Positions 37,482-46,388 of a stretch of 64,000 bases of DNA are shown here, in pieces. The stretch lies in NCBI RefSeq assembly GCF_005484965.1, contig NZ_CP034036.1, forward strand, positions 2,418,001 through 2,482,000. The letters are read 5' to 3'. How positions within the stretch are numbered: position 1 is the first letter of the stretch; each line of letters begins with the position of its first letter. Origin of the DNA: Brenneria nigrifluens DSM 30175 = ATCC 13028 (lineage in GTDB: Bacteria; Pseudomonadota; Gammaproteobacteria; Enterobacterales; Enterobacteriaceae). Both the position numbers and the translations under genes were made by a program. The notes under the pieces are model-generated. The model saw nothing but the letters and a program-made list of their open reading frames with translations, did not search any database and was not told the DNA's origin.

Positions 37482-37600
37482 CTGCAAAAAAGAGTAAAAA
37501 GAGTGGAATGGAACATTAAGCCAGACCATAATTTAGCCGTATACCATCGTCGGCCGAGGCTGAGCCAGCCCGACATATCGCCATTACAGGAGTATTTATT

Positions 37601-38068
37601 ATGATGAAGCGTTTGCTTGTGGTTACCCTCGCTGGTATTACCCTGGCTGGCTGCGCCAATACCAGTACGCTTTCAGGAGATGTTTACAGCGCATCCGAAG
37701 CCAAGCAGGTGCAAACCGTCACTTACGGCACCATTGTATCAACACGTCCGATACAAATTCAGGCGGGTGAGGACTCCAATATCATCGGCGCGCTTGGCGG
37801 CGCGGTTCTGGGGGGCTTTTTGGGCAACACAGTCGGAGGGGGATCCGGCCGTAGTCTGGCGACCGCCGCGGGCGCGGTTGCGGGTGGCGTAGCCGGCCAA
37901 AGCGCTACGGGCGCGCTAAACCGGACTCAAGGCGTGGAACTGGAAATCCGTAAGGATGACGGCAGCACCATTATGGTGGTTCAAAAACAGGGCGAAACCA
38001 GATTCAGCGCCGGGCAACGAGTGGCGATGGCCAGCAACGGCCGCAGTATTACCGTTTCACCACGCTAA
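37601..38068 (+). CDS. slyB: Outer-membrane lipoprotein SlyB
   Basis: Lipoprotein of 155 residues (E. coli 155). Lipobox LAGC (Cys18) follows a short basic signal. The glycine-zipper region (GALGGAVLGGFLGNTVGGGSGRSLATAAGAVAGGVAGQ) is typical of the 17 kDa antigen/SlyB family. SlyB forms stabilising nanodomains around outer-membrane proteins during envelope stress and belongs to the PhoPQ regulon. An AGGAGTATTT ribosome site precedes the ATG. It converges with slyA. Confidence 0.95.
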   Translation: MMKRLLVVTLAGITLAGCANTSTLSGDVYSASEAKQVQTVTYGTIVSTRPIQIQAGEDSNIIGALGGAVLGGFLGNTVGGGSGRSLATAAGAVAGGVAGQSATGALNRTQGVELEIRKDDGSTIMVVQKQGETRFSAGQRVAMASNGRSITVSPR

Positions 38069-38079
38069 TCCATGATCAT

Positions 38080-38104
38080 AATCACCACCTGCACGGTGGT
38101 GATT
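38080..38104. terminator. Hairpin between convergent slyB and slyA
   Basis: AATCACCACC / GGTGGTGATT is a perfect ten-base stem with a five-base loop, 12 bases after the slyB stop. No clear T run follows, so it may be a weak or Rho-assisted terminator. Confidence 0.55.
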
Positions 38105-38209
38105 ACCATCAATAATTATTACGTTGTTGTTAAAAATTTAGCAAAAATACAACCGGTAAAATCGCCAAAGGCTATTTCTTTTGCCGCAAATATAGCGATG
38201 AAAGATTAA

Positions 38210-38647
38210 CTAAGACTGGCTGTCATGTAACGCCAGTATATTTTTTTCCAAACGAGAAATCAGCAAAGCCAATTCATCGACCTGTGCAGGGGTGATGCCG
38301 AATAGAATTTCGTTACGGGTGCGACTGACTACATCATTGACCGCCTGTATGATCGGTTCCGCCGTTTCGGTAAGCATTATAAGCTTGGCGCGTCTGTCAT
38401 GTGAGCACACATGTCTGGTAATCAAACCCTTATCTTCCAATTGATCCAGCGTTCGAACCAATGAAGGCTGCTCGATACCTATCGCTTTAGCCAGTTGAAT
38501 CTGAGACTGACCGGGCGGAAGATGGTAGATATTATGTAGCGTCACCCAATGTGTTTGCGTCAGTTCCAGCGGTTTTAGCCGATGATCAATTAGTGCGCGC
38601 CAAACTCGCACCAAACGAGCTAAATCAGATCCTAGTGGCAATTCCAT
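38210..38647 (-). CDS. slyA: MarR-family transcriptional regulator SlyA
   Basis: Winged-helix dimer of 145 residues (E. coli 144; called Hor/Rap in soft-rot and Serratia species). It controls virulence, antibiotic and stress genes, usually by counteracting H-NS. The DNA-binding core is QLAKAIGIEQPSLVRTLDQLEDKGLITR with the wing CSHDRRAKLI. A near-perfect SlyA operator lies 16 bases upstream of its start, so autoregulation is likely. AAGGAG lies before the ATG. Confidence 0.95.
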   Translation of the reverse strand: MELPLGSDLARLVRVWRALIDHRLKPLELTQTHWVTLHNIYHLPPGQSQIQLAKAIGIEQPSLVRTLDQLEDKGLITRHVCSHDRRAKLIMLTETAEPIIQAVNDVVSRTRNEILFGITPAQVDELALLISRLEKNILALHDSQS

Positions 38648-38662
38648 AAACTCTCCTTATAA

Positions 38663-38674
38663 TTAGCATGCTAA
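38663..38674. promoter_or_regulatory. SlyA operator upstream of slyA
   Basis: TTAGCATGCTAA is a perfect 12-base palindrome differing in one base from the published SlyA consensus TTAGCAAGCTAA. It lies just upstream of slyA, consistent with its known autorepression. Confidence 0.75.
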
Positions 38675-38817
38675 GTTATGTCCCTGGATTGCAATCAACT
38701 CTGATTTATAGAAATGGAAAAATTATTTTTATTATTTTTGAATAATAGAATTCTATCAAATAAAGCTGTGGTAAAAACGATCTCGGACTTATTTTATTCA
38801 GTCGCCGTTAGATAGCA

Positions 38818-39057
38818 TCAAAATAAAGACGGCTGCCGCGACTCCGCGGGCGACTCTGATTTCCCGCTGCGCAACCGGCGTTTCATTCGTTGCCGGCACA
38901 AACGCAGCACGTCCTGTTTCTGCACCTCACTCATCTGCCCCCAGGTGAAACGCTCATTGCGGCTGCGAAAACAACCGCGGCAAAAACCACGCTCATCGGA
39001 CAGACAAACGCCACGGCAAGGATTGGGAACAGCAAAGAGTTCAAATTGCTCAGGCAC
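38818..39057 (-). CDS. ydhL: YdhL, DUF1289 family protein
   Basis: The start is GTG at 39057, set by a strong AAGGAGGCGCG ribosome site. It gives 79 residues, the E. coli YdhL length; the ATG frame upstream (39162) adds 35 residues with no family match and is rejected. DUF1289 signature: PCRGVCLSDERGFCRGCFRSRNER, with four cysteines that may bind metal. The function is unknown. It is divergent from gloA; ydhF, sodC, nemR and nemA that separate them in E. coli are absent. Confidence 0.88.
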   Translation of the reverse strand: MPEQFELFAVPNPCRGVCLSDERGFCRGCFRSRNERFTWGQMSEVQKQDVLRLCRQRMKRRLRSGKSESPAESRQPSLF

Positions 39058-39301
39058 CGCGCCTCCTTCTACTACCCCGTTTATTGAAGCCCCGATCGCT
39101 CTCGCTGGCAAGTCTTTGCTGACTGTAACAAGTAAAATAATTATATATCCATTATAATTCAAGGGGATTTTCCTACGTTATCATTCTGCTTGGCCGGCAA
39201 TGACTTGGACTCGGCATATCTACAACGCTATACTTCTTATCCGTTAGCTTTTTTCGTCATGTTGCCGTTTATCACGGTAGCCAACCGAGGAAATTAAAAT
39301 T

Positions 39302-39709
39302 ATGCGCCTACTTCACACCATGCTGCGTGTTGGTGATTTACAACGCTCTATCGACTTTTATACCAACGTGTTAGGTATGCGCCTGCTGCGCACCAGTGAA
39401 AACGCGGAGTATAAATATACTCTGGCATTTGTCGGTTATACCGAGGAAAGCGAAGGCGCTGTCATCGAGCTGACTTATAACTGGGGCGTGGAGCGTTACG
39501 ATCTGGGTAATGCGTATGGTCATATTGCTTTGGGAGTGGATGACGTGGCCGCCACCTGCGATCGCATTCGCCATGCGGGCGGAAATGTAACCCGCGAAGC
39601 CGGCCCGGTAAAAGGCGGCACCACGGTCATTGCGTTCGTTGAAGATCCGGACGGTTATAAAATCGAACTGATAGAAAAATCCCAATCCGGCCAGGGACTC
39701 GGCAATTGA
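39302..39709 (+). CDS. gloA: Lactoylglutathione lyase (glyoxalase I) GloA
   Basis: Ni2+-dependent glyoxalase I of 135 residues that converts the methylglyoxal-glutathione hemithioacetal to S-lactoylglutathione. All four metal ligands of the E. coli enzyme (135 residues) are at identical positions: His5, Glu56, His74 and Glu122. The start follows GAGGAAATTAAAATT. rnt follows in the same direction after 110 bases, as in E. coli. With yeaE this gives two methylglyoxal detoxification routes in the window. Confidence 0.97.
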   Translation: MRLLHTMLRVGDLQRSIDFYTNVLGMRLLRTSENAEYKYTLAFVGYTEESEGAVIELTYNWGVERYDLGNAYGHIALGVDDVAATCDRIRHAGGNVTREAGPVKGGTTVIAFVEDPDGYKIELIEKSQSGQGLGN

Positions 39710-39819
39710 TCAATCTCGGCGGGCGACTGATTGGCGTCCGCCGGCTTCCCGCGCATACTGCATCTCTCGACAAAATTTGCCATAATACGCGCTGCATTCT
39801 GCTAAAGATTAAGAGACTA

Positions 39820-40491
39820 ATGGCTGATAAAAATGACCTCAACGCCCTGAGCGGTCGTTTCCGCGGGTTTTACCCGGTGGTGATCGATGTTGAAACCGCC
39901 GGGTTTAACGCCAAAACCGATGCCTTGCTGGAAGTCGCAGCAATAACATTAAAAATGGACGCCGATGGTTGGTTGCAGCCGGATGAAACCCTACATTTCC
40001 ACATTGAGCCTTTTGAGGGCGCAGTATTGGAACCCGCGGCCCTGGCGTTTAACGGCATCGATCCCGGCAACCCGTTACGTGGCGCGGTCAGCGAATACGA
40101 AGCCCTGCATGAGATATTCAAGGTCGTGCGCAAAGGATTGAAGGATCAGGGCTGCAACCGGGCCATTATCGTGGCGCATAACGCGACCTTTGATCATGGC
40201 TTTATCATGGCTGCCGCCGAGCGCTGCGGCCTTAAACGCAATCCCTTTCATCCTTTCGCCACTTTTGACACCGCCGCGCTTAGCGGGCTGGTCCTGGGAC
40301 AAACCGTGCTTGCCAAAGCCTGTATCGCCGCGGGTATCGCTTTTGATTCCAGCCAGGCGCATTCCGCCCTCTATGACACCAATCAGACGGCGTTGCTCTT
40401 TTGTGAACTGGTCAACCGCTGGAAGCGGATGGGCGGATGGCCGATCGCGTTGGATGAAAACCAACCGGCCGCCGCCTCCGCGGCAAGCTAA
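39820..40491 (+). CDS. rnt: Ribonuclease T
   Basis: DEDDh exoribonuclease that trims tRNA 3' ends and rRNA. The start at 39820 gives 223 residues (E. coli 215) beginning MADKNDLNALSGRFRGFYPV; the frame is open further upstream but has no family sequence. Catalytic residues Asp23, Glu25, Asp125, His181 and Asp186 are all present. The lhr helicase gene that follows rnt in E. coli is absent; grxD converges directly. Confidence 0.96.
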   Translation: MADKNDLNALSGRFRGFYPVVIDVETAGFNAKTDALLEVAAITLKMDADGWLQPDETLHFHIEPFEGAVLEPAALAFNGIDPGNPLRGAVSEYEALHEIFKVVRKGLKDQGCNRAIIVAHNATFDHGFIMAAAERCGLKRNPFHPFATFDTAALSGLVLGQTVLAKACIAAGIAFDSSQAHSALYDTNQTALLFCELVNRWKRMGGWPIALDENQPAAASAAS

Positions 40492-40502
40492 GCAAGCTGG
40501 CA

Positions 40503-40536
40503 AAAAGAGAGGGCGGCTTTCGCTCCCCTCTCTTCG
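40503..40536 (-). terminator. Terminator between rnt and grxD
   Basis: Stem AAGAGAGGG / CCCTCTCTT with a GC-rich loop. On the minus strand it ends in TTTTT, which fits a terminator for grxD; it may also act for rnt. Confidence 0.75.
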
Positions 40537-40597
40537 TTATACGGCAGGTTTCGTCATAAGGCAGGCATTGCGCTTATACACGCGGCTCCCGGCGGAC

Positions 40598-40948
40598 TTA
40601 TTCCTGATCTTGCTGCTGGGATTTGTATTTATCCGCCGTTTCTTTAATCAGCGGCTGCAGCTCGCCGCGCTGATACATTTCAATAATGATGTCGCAGCCG
40701 CCGACCAGCTCACCGTCGACCCACAGTTGGGGAAACGTCGGCCAGTTGGCATATTTGGGCAACTCGGCGCGAATATCCGGGTTCTGCAGGATATCGACAT
40801 AGGCAAAACGTTCGCCACAAGCAGACAACGCCTGTACCGCCTGGGCGGAAAATCCGCAGCTTGGCAATTTAGGCGAACCTTTCATATACAGCAGAATCGG
40901 GTTTTCAGCGATCTGGCGCTGAATCTTTTCAATTGTCGTTGTCGTCAT
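40598..40948 (-). CDS. grxD: Monothiol glutaredoxin Grx4 (GrxD)
   Basis: Monothiol glutaredoxin of 116 residues (E. coli 115) that carries 2Fe-2S clusters bridged by glutathione, often with BolA partners. The CGFS motif has Cys31; the glutathione-binding WPTFPQLWVDGELVGGCDI segment follows. The protein ends in a Gln-rich tail. The ATG is preceded by AAGGAAGCAAGAG on the minus strand. Confidence 0.96.
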   Translation of the reverse strand: MTTTTIEKIQRQIAENPILLYMKGSPKLPSCGFSAQAVQALSACGERFAYVDILQNPDIRAELPKYANWPTFPQLWVDGELVGGCDIIIEMYQRGELQPLIKETADKYKSQQQDQE

Positions 40949-41272
40949 TCTCTTGCTTCCTTAACCTATAGGATGGCTAATTAACCATCTATCAGATGAG
41001 CCGTTACAGCGCCATCCACTCAAGGATATTGTACCGAGGGCGGCAGCCACAAAAAAACGCTATTTTTTATGTGGGTATATTTTCACCGCGGCACGGCCTT
41101 ATTGGATGATAATTCACCGCGCCAGTGACGATAAATCCACCGAAAAAACCACCATTAACTTTTTTTCACTATTTTGTATGAAGAAAGGAGATATTCCCAC
41201 TGTTTTATAATGTCGTTTTCGGGAATACTGTGCGTATCGGCGATTTAAGGACTATTACCGCTCGTTGCTATC
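40949..41272. other. Intergenic region grxD-mepH
   Basis: AT-rich region of 324 bases between divergent grxD and mepH. It contains a purine-rich GAAAGGAGATATT near 41185 that is not followed by a sizeable ORF in frame. No RNA gene is recognised. Confidence 0.4.
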
Positions 41273-42031
41273 ATGCGCTTATTTACCGGCCTCTTTATAT
41301 TATGTTTCAGCCACCTGTTGGTGAATTTGGCGCAGGCGGCCCCGTATACGCCGGATTTGGCGCCGCAAAAGAGTAAAAAAACGGCTACCGTCAAAGTCAT
41401 TGCAACCGCCGATAACGCTAAAACCCCCCGCTCCACCAGACATAAACGGCAGCAGGCGCCGTCAAGAACGACGGGCAGTACGCCGGCGCTGGTTAAAAAA
41501 AACCTCAAAAAATTGCCGCCGGAAACCCGCCACAGGCTTTACTCCGCCCATTCCAAAACCAAAGCCGCGCGGCAAGACAAAACGGGAAAAGGATTGACGC
41601 TAAGCGAAGCGCATAAAAAACGCTTTCAACATGCCAAATTAACGGCGATGAATAAGCTGATGGGCCAGATGGGTAAACCTTATCGCTGGGGAGGGGCATC
41701 GCCGTTCACCGGCTTTGACTGCAGCGGTCTGGTTTATTACGCCTATAAAGACGTGGTCAAAATCGCTATCCCGCGCACGGCGAATGAAATGTACCACCTG
41801 CGCGATGCGGCGCCGATTAGCAAAAACGAGCTGGAAAGCGGCGATCTGGTGTTCTTCCGCATCAACAATCGCGGCGCGGCCGATCACGTTGGGGTTTATC
41901 TGGGAAACGGAAAATTCATTCAGTCGCCGCGTAGCGGCGCGGATATTCGTATTAGTAAACTGAGCGAAGATTACTGGCGGGAGCACTATGTCGGCGCACG
42001 CCGCGTGGTCACTCCCCAGACCGTTCGTTAA
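41273..42031 (+). CDS. mepH: NlpC/P60 peptidoglycan endopeptidase MepH
   Basis: Murein DD-endopeptidase of 252 residues that cleaves mDAP-D-Ala crosslinks. Signal peptide ends at AQA-A (about residue 22). A basic Lys/Arg-rich low-complexity region follows to about 125, then the NlpC/P60 domain. Catalytic Cys150 (FDCSGLV), His205 (ADHVGVY) and a polar third residue Gln217 (FIQSPRS) are present; Gln is tolerated at this position in the family. The ATG lacks a clear ribosome site. In E. coli sodB follows; it is missing here. Confidence 0.88.
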   Translation: MRLFTGLFILCFSHLLVNLAQAAPYTPDLAPQKSKKTATVKVIATADNAKTPRSTRHKRQQAPSRTTGSTPALVKKNLKKLPPETRHRLYSAHSKTKAARQDKTGKGLTLSEAHKKRFQHAKLTAMNKLMGQMGKPYRWGGASPFTGFDCSGLVYYAYKDVVKIAIPRTANEMYHLRDAAPISKNELESGDLVFFRINNRGAADHVGVYLGNGKFIQSPRSGADIRISKLSEDYWREHYVGARRVVTPQTVR

Positions 42032-42066
42032 CCGGCTAGGGGCCAACGCCTGCGCGGAGAGAATGC

Positions 42067-42094
42067 GGACAGGTTTTACGCTTTAAACCTGTCC
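42067..42094. terminator. Hairpin after mepH
   Basis: GGACAGGTTT / AAACCTGTCC is a perfect ten-base stem 36 bases after the mepH stop. It lacks a T run on either strand, so termination is only probable. It separates mepH from the convergent small gene ynhF. Confidence 0.5.
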
Positions 42095-42127
42095 GTGAAG
42101 ATAAAAAAGAGACTCGGCCCAGGGCCG

Positions 42128-42217
42128 TTAATTCAGTACGGCGGCAAAGCTGAATATCAAGATCATCGCCAGCGCGCCGATGGTAGCCAGCAACGATATT
42201 TTCAGGTCAGTATCCAT
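42128..42217 (-). CDS. ynhF: YnhF family small membrane protein
   Basis: A 29-residue ORF (MDTDLKISLLATIGALAMIL start, then IFSFAAVLN) preceded by an excellent AAGGAGACGCCT ribosome site. E. coli YnhF has 29 residues, begins MSTDLKFSLVTTI and also sits upstream of purR. One transmembrane helix covers nearly the whole protein. YnhF is a known single-span inner-membrane small protein without assigned function. Too short for usual gene callers, but length, start motif and position agree. Confidence 0.85.
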   Translation of the reverse strand: MDTDLKISLLATIGALAMILIFSFAAVLN

Positions 42218-42520
42218 AGGCGTCTCCTTTTTCGCGCACACCAATTATCAAAAGAAAGTATCGACCGTCCAAACTTCAGGGTAAAACTGCGTATTGCGAT
42301 TGACAGTCTTTCATAGTTTGAGAAAAAAATCTCATACCGGCGTCTCGCTAATAGTATAAATTACCGCTTCCACTTTAGTGGCAAATCGGACAAAATCCGC
42401 TGTCTGACGACAGGCCGCGTATGGGTGTATCGGTCGAAAAACGCCAGCCTTGCCCCTTCAGGTGTAACATTCGGCATTCTCCTTCTGAAACCCTGTTTTT
42501 ATCTGGAAAGAGAACATTAA

Positions 42521-42540
42521 ACGCAGGCAAACGATTAACA
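42521..42540 (+). promoter_or_regulatory. Candidate PurR operator upstream of purR
   Basis: ACGCAGGCAAACGATTAACA contains the central GCAAACG core of the PurR box (ACGCAAACGTTTTCNT) and lies 46 bases before the purR start, the arrangement of the E. coli autoregulatory site. A small hairpin CTTAC/GTAAG follows at 42546-42559. The rest of 42218-42585 shows no gene. Confidence 0.6.
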
Positions 42541-42585
42541 ATATACTTACGACTGTAAGTAAGTCGCTTCAGGAGTCATTTTTAC

Positions 42586-43602
42586 ATGGCAACGATCAAA
42601 GATGTGGCAAAACGTGCTGGCGTTTCTACCACAACCGTATCGCACGTGATCAACAAAACACGTTTCGTCGCCGAAGAGACCAGGGCCGCCGTCAGGACGG
42701 CAATCAAGGAATTACACTATTCACCCAGTGCCGTCGCCCGCAGCCTTAAGGTCAATCACACCAAAACCATTGGTTTGCTGGCGACCTCAAGCGAAGCTCC
42801 CTACTTTGCTGAAATCATTGAAGCCGTCGAAAACAGCTGTTACGCCAAAGGTTACACGCTGATTTTGTGTAACTCACATAACAATCTCGATAAACAGCGC
42901 GCCTATCTTTCCATGCTGGCCCAAAAACGCGTCGATGGATTGCTGGTTATGTGCGCCGAATACCCGCCTGAATTGCTCAGCATGCTGAAAGACTATCGCA
43001 ACATTCCGATGGTGGTCATGGACTGGGGGCAGGCCCACAGCGATTTTACCGATACCATTATTGATAACGCCTTTGAGGGCGGCTATATGGCGGGCCGCTA
43101 CCTTATAGAGCGCGGCCATCGGGATATCGGCGCCATTCCCGGCATTCAGGAACGGAATACCGGCAGCGGGCGCTATCTTGGATTTTTAAAAGCGCTGAAC
43201 GACGCCAATATTCAGATTCATGATGAATGGATCGTGCAGGGAGATTTCGAGCCTGAATCCGGCTATAAGGCGATGCATCAGATTCTGGCGCAAAAACACC
43301 GGCCGACGGCGGTGTTCTGCGGCGGAGATATTATGGCTATGGGGGCAATCTGCGCCGCCGATGAGCTGGGGCTGCGCGTTCCCCAGGATATTTCGGTCAT
43401 CGGATACGACAATATCCGCCATTCCCGCTTTTTCACCCCGGCGCTGACCACCATCCATCAGCCTAAAGAACGGCTGGGGCAATCGGCTTTCGCCATGTTG
43501 CTGGACCGCATCACCAGCAAGAGGGAAGACGCACAGACCATTGAGGTACACCCCGCCCTTATCGAACGCCGTTCCGTGGCCGACGGCCCATTCCGCGATT
43601 AA
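42586..43602 (+). CDS. purR: Purine repressor PurR
   Basis: LacI-family repressor of 338 residues (E. coli 341) that binds hypoxanthine or guanine and represses purine biosynthesis genes. The N-terminal HTH and hinge helix (MATIKDVAKRAGVSTTTVSHVINKTRFVAEETR to SPSAVARSLK, including the minor-groove leucine) are intact. The periplasmic-binding-protein-like core follows. The CAGGAGTCATTTTTAC ribosome site precedes the ATG. ydhB and ydhC, which separate purR from cfa in E. coli, are absent; a repeat element occupies the interval. Confidence 0.96.
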   Translation: MATIKDVAKRAGVSTTTVSHVINKTRFVAEETRAAVRTAIKELHYSPSAVARSLKVNHTKTIGLLATSSEAPYFAEIIEAVENSCYAKGYTLILCNSHNNLDKQRAYLSMLAQKRVDGLLVMCAEYPPELLSMLKDYRNIPMVVMDWGQAHSDFTDTIIDNAFEGGYMAGRYLIERGHRDIGAIPGIQERNTGSGRYLGFLKALNDANIQIHDEWIVQGDFEPESGYKAMHQILAQKHRPTAVFCGGDIMAMGAICAADELGLRVPQDISVIGYDNIRHSRFFTPALTTIHQPKERLGQSAFAMLLDRITSKREDAQTIEVHPALIERRSVADGPFRD

Positions 43603-43729
43603 CGACGTTACTCCTGAGAACGGAAACGCGCGCCACGCCAACAATGCTTCGGCCAATTTATACTTGTACCTTGGCCGAAGCAGTCATAAACTGAACAGCA
43701 GTTTTTAGCACGACAATCATAATTTTTAC

Positions 43730-43999
<270 letters not shown>

Positions 44000-44214
44000 T
44001 TTAATTCACTATCCTTTGAGCGTTAAGCGCATAGGGAGTTTGCGTATTTATCTTAGGATGAGTGCCTCTACGTGTTTGCGTACCGGCTTTTTTCTCTTCA
44101 TTTTCCTCTGATATTCGGAGAGTAGACGATGGGTGATCCCACCGATACCGATTGGTAATAATTGTCTATGCTTTCCTTGCGGGTGTTTCGCGAGCAGCAA
44201 GGTAGGGAGAAATT

Positions 44215-45375
44215 ATGAGTTCATCATGTGTAGAGGATGTCGAGGAACTGGGCCGTCATCATACGTCATGGTCCCGGATTGTGCGTGAAATGCTGGACAT
44301 GGCCGATGTAAAAATCAACGGTTCCCGCCCTTTTGATATCAAGGTCAAGAATCCTGATTTTTTTAAACGCGTATTGCGTGAAGGATCATTGGGATTGGGT
44401 GAAAGTTATATGGATGGCTGGTGGGAATGTGAGCGGCTGGACGTTTTTTTTCATCGCATACTACGCGCCGGACTGGATGAAAAAATACCTCAGCACCTGA
44501 AAGATATTTTGCGCGTCGCCGCCGCACGGCTGATGAATCTGCAATCCAAAAAACGCGCCTGGATAGTCGGCGAAGCGCACTATGATCTAGGTAATGACTT
44601 GTTTTCGCTGATGCTGGACCCCTATATGCAGTACTCCTGCGGCTACTGGAAACAGGCATCCACCCTGGAGCAGGCGCAGGAAGACAAACTGGAGATGATC
44701 TGCGAAAAGCTGCAGCTTCAGCCAGGAATGACGCTGCTGGATATCGGCTGCGGCTGGGGCGGATTGGCGGAATTCGCCGCACGCCGGTACGGCGTCTCCG
44801 TTTGCGGCGTCACTATTTCCAAAGAACAGCAAAAATTAGCCCAGCAGCGCTGCCAGGATCTGGACGTCACGATTTTGCTGCGGGACTATCGCGATCTGGA
44901 TATGCAATTCGATCGGGTGGTTTCGGTGGGCATGTTCGAGCATGTCGGACCGCGCAACTACGACACCTATTTCCGGGTGGTCAGTAAAAATCTTAAGCCG
45001 GACGGGTTATTTTTACTGCACACCATCGGCGCCAAAAAAACCAGCTCCAAAGTCGATCCATGGATTAATAAATATATTTTCCCCAACGGCTGCATTCCTT
45101 CCGTACAACATATCGCCCATGCCAGCGAACCCTATATGTTGATGGAAGACTGGCATAACTTCGGCGCCGATTACGATCGCACCCTGATGGCCTGGCACCA
45201 GCGTTTCCAGCAACACTGGCCGGAAATTTCCGATCGCTATTCCGCGCGATTCCGCCGTATGTTCAGCTACTACCTTAATGCCTGCGCCGGCGCGTTTCGC
45301 GCCCGCAATATTCAGCTATGGCAGGTGCTGTTCAGCATCAACGGCATCGAAGGCGGCGTACGGGTTCCGCGCTAA
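44215..45375 (+). CDS. cfa: Cyclopropane-fatty-acyl-phospholipid synthase
   Basis: Peripheral inner-membrane SAM-dependent enzyme of 386 residues (E. coli 382). It adds a methylene bridge to cis-unsaturated acyl chains as cells enter stationary phase or meet acid. The SAM motif LLDIGCGWGG is at residues 174-183, the bicarbonate-site cysteine lies in QYSCGYW (Cys142) and the MFEHVG segment follows. A GGGAGAAATT ribosome site precedes the ATG. The promoter lies in about 215 bases between the repeat and the start; I cannot define it. Confidence 0.96.
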   Translation: MSSSCVEDVEELGRHHTSWSRIVREMLDMADVKINGSRPFDIKVKNPDFFKRVLREGSLGLGESYMDGWWECERLDVFFHRILRAGLDEKIPQHLKDILRVAAARLMNLQSKKRAWIVGEAHYDLGNDLFSLMLDPYMQYSCGYWKQASTLEQAQEDKLEMICEKLQLQPGMTLLDIGCGWGGLAEFAARRYGVSVCGVTISKEQQKLAQQRCQDLDVTILLRDYRDLDMQFDRVVSVGMFEHVGPRNYDTYFRVVSKNLKPDGLFLLHTIGAKKTSSKVDPWINKYIFPNGCIPSVQHIAHASEPYMLMEDWHNFGADYDRTLMAWHQRFQQHWPEISDRYSARFRRMFSYYLNACAGAFRARNIQLWQVLFSINGIEGGVRVPR

Positions 45376-45445
45376 AATAGCCTGACGTCAAACCGTCCCC
45401 CAAAGCCGCACGATTATCCAACCGGCAGGGGCGCGGATTTACGCG

Positions 45446-46081
45446 TTACGCCTCGGACGGCAGCTCGGACGCATGCCGGCTGGCCAAGACCCGTTCTACC
45501 GTATCTACCACCGCCTGTGTCTGCGGATCAATTTCGATATTCACCCGTTGCCCCAGGCGCCGCTGTCCCAGCGTGGTGCGGTGCAGCGTCTCGGGAATCA
45601 AATGCACGCAGAAGCGGTTGCGGGTAACTTCACCAATCGTCAGGCTGATCCCGTCAATGCCGATGAACCCTTTATGCAGCACATACTTCATCAGCGATTC
45701 GTCCGCCAGACGGAACCAAATCTGATGGTTATTTTCTGAAACCAGAATTTTCACCACTTCCGCCGTACAGATAATATGACCGGACATAATATGCCCGCCG
45801 ATCTCGTCGCCATATTTCGCCGCCCGCTCCAGGTTGACGATATCGCCCGCGTTAATATCCCCCAGATTGGTCAACCGCAGTGTTTCTTTCATCAAATCAA
45901 AACTGACGCGATCGCCCTCCACCGAGGTTACCGTCAAGCAGCAGCCGTTATTGGCCACGGAAGCGCCGGGAACCAATCCCGGCAGTAATTCGGGCGGAAG
46001 TTGCACCACATGGGTACGAAAATTTGCTTTTTCATCAATGGACACCACCGGCGCGGTGCCTTGAACAATACCGGTAAACAT
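45446..46081 (-). CDS. ribE: Riboflavin synthase alpha chain
   Basis: Trimeric riboflavin synthase of 211 residues (E. coli RibC/RibE 213) that dismutates 6,7-dimethyl-8-ribityllumazine. It contains two homologous lumazine-binding barrels: the first starts MFTGIVQG, the second GHIMSGHI. The catalytic ANNGCCLTV and GIDGISLTIG segments are in each half. The AAGAGGCAAG ribosome site precedes the ATG. It is divergent from mdtK, the conserved order; the 307-base gap holds no additional gene or FMN riboswitch that I can see. Confidence 0.96.
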   Translation of the reverse strand: MFTGIVQGTAPVVSIDEKANFRTHVVQLPPELLPGLVPGASVANNGCCLTVTSVEGDRVSFDLMKETLRLTNLGDINAGDIVNLERAAKYGDEIGGHIMSGHIICTAEVVKILVSENNHQIWFRLADESLMKYVLHKGFIGIDGISLTIGEVTRNRFCVHLIPETLHRTTLGQRRLGQRVNIEIDPQTQAVVDTVERVLASRHASELPSEA

Positions 46082-46388
46082 CAGGCTTGCCTCTTAAAAC
46101 TGTGTAAAGAAATAACTGCCGGGCGATACCGCCGACGCGCGCATCGCTGATTGAAATAAGTCGCTAGCATGCAGTGTGCCCCATATGAAGATGAAAACCA
46201 AACCGCATTGCCAATAATCGCCGGACATATTAACCGCCATGATGTCCGCGGTTAATTTATTCGCCGGCGAGCTGGTTTACTTCAGGCAAGTCGTTACAAT
46301 ATCAACCTTATCTCTATCGGCGATATCATTGTGTTTATCCAAGTTTAATTATCCCGCTATCCGGTTGGTTAATTCAAGGAAGGTGTTT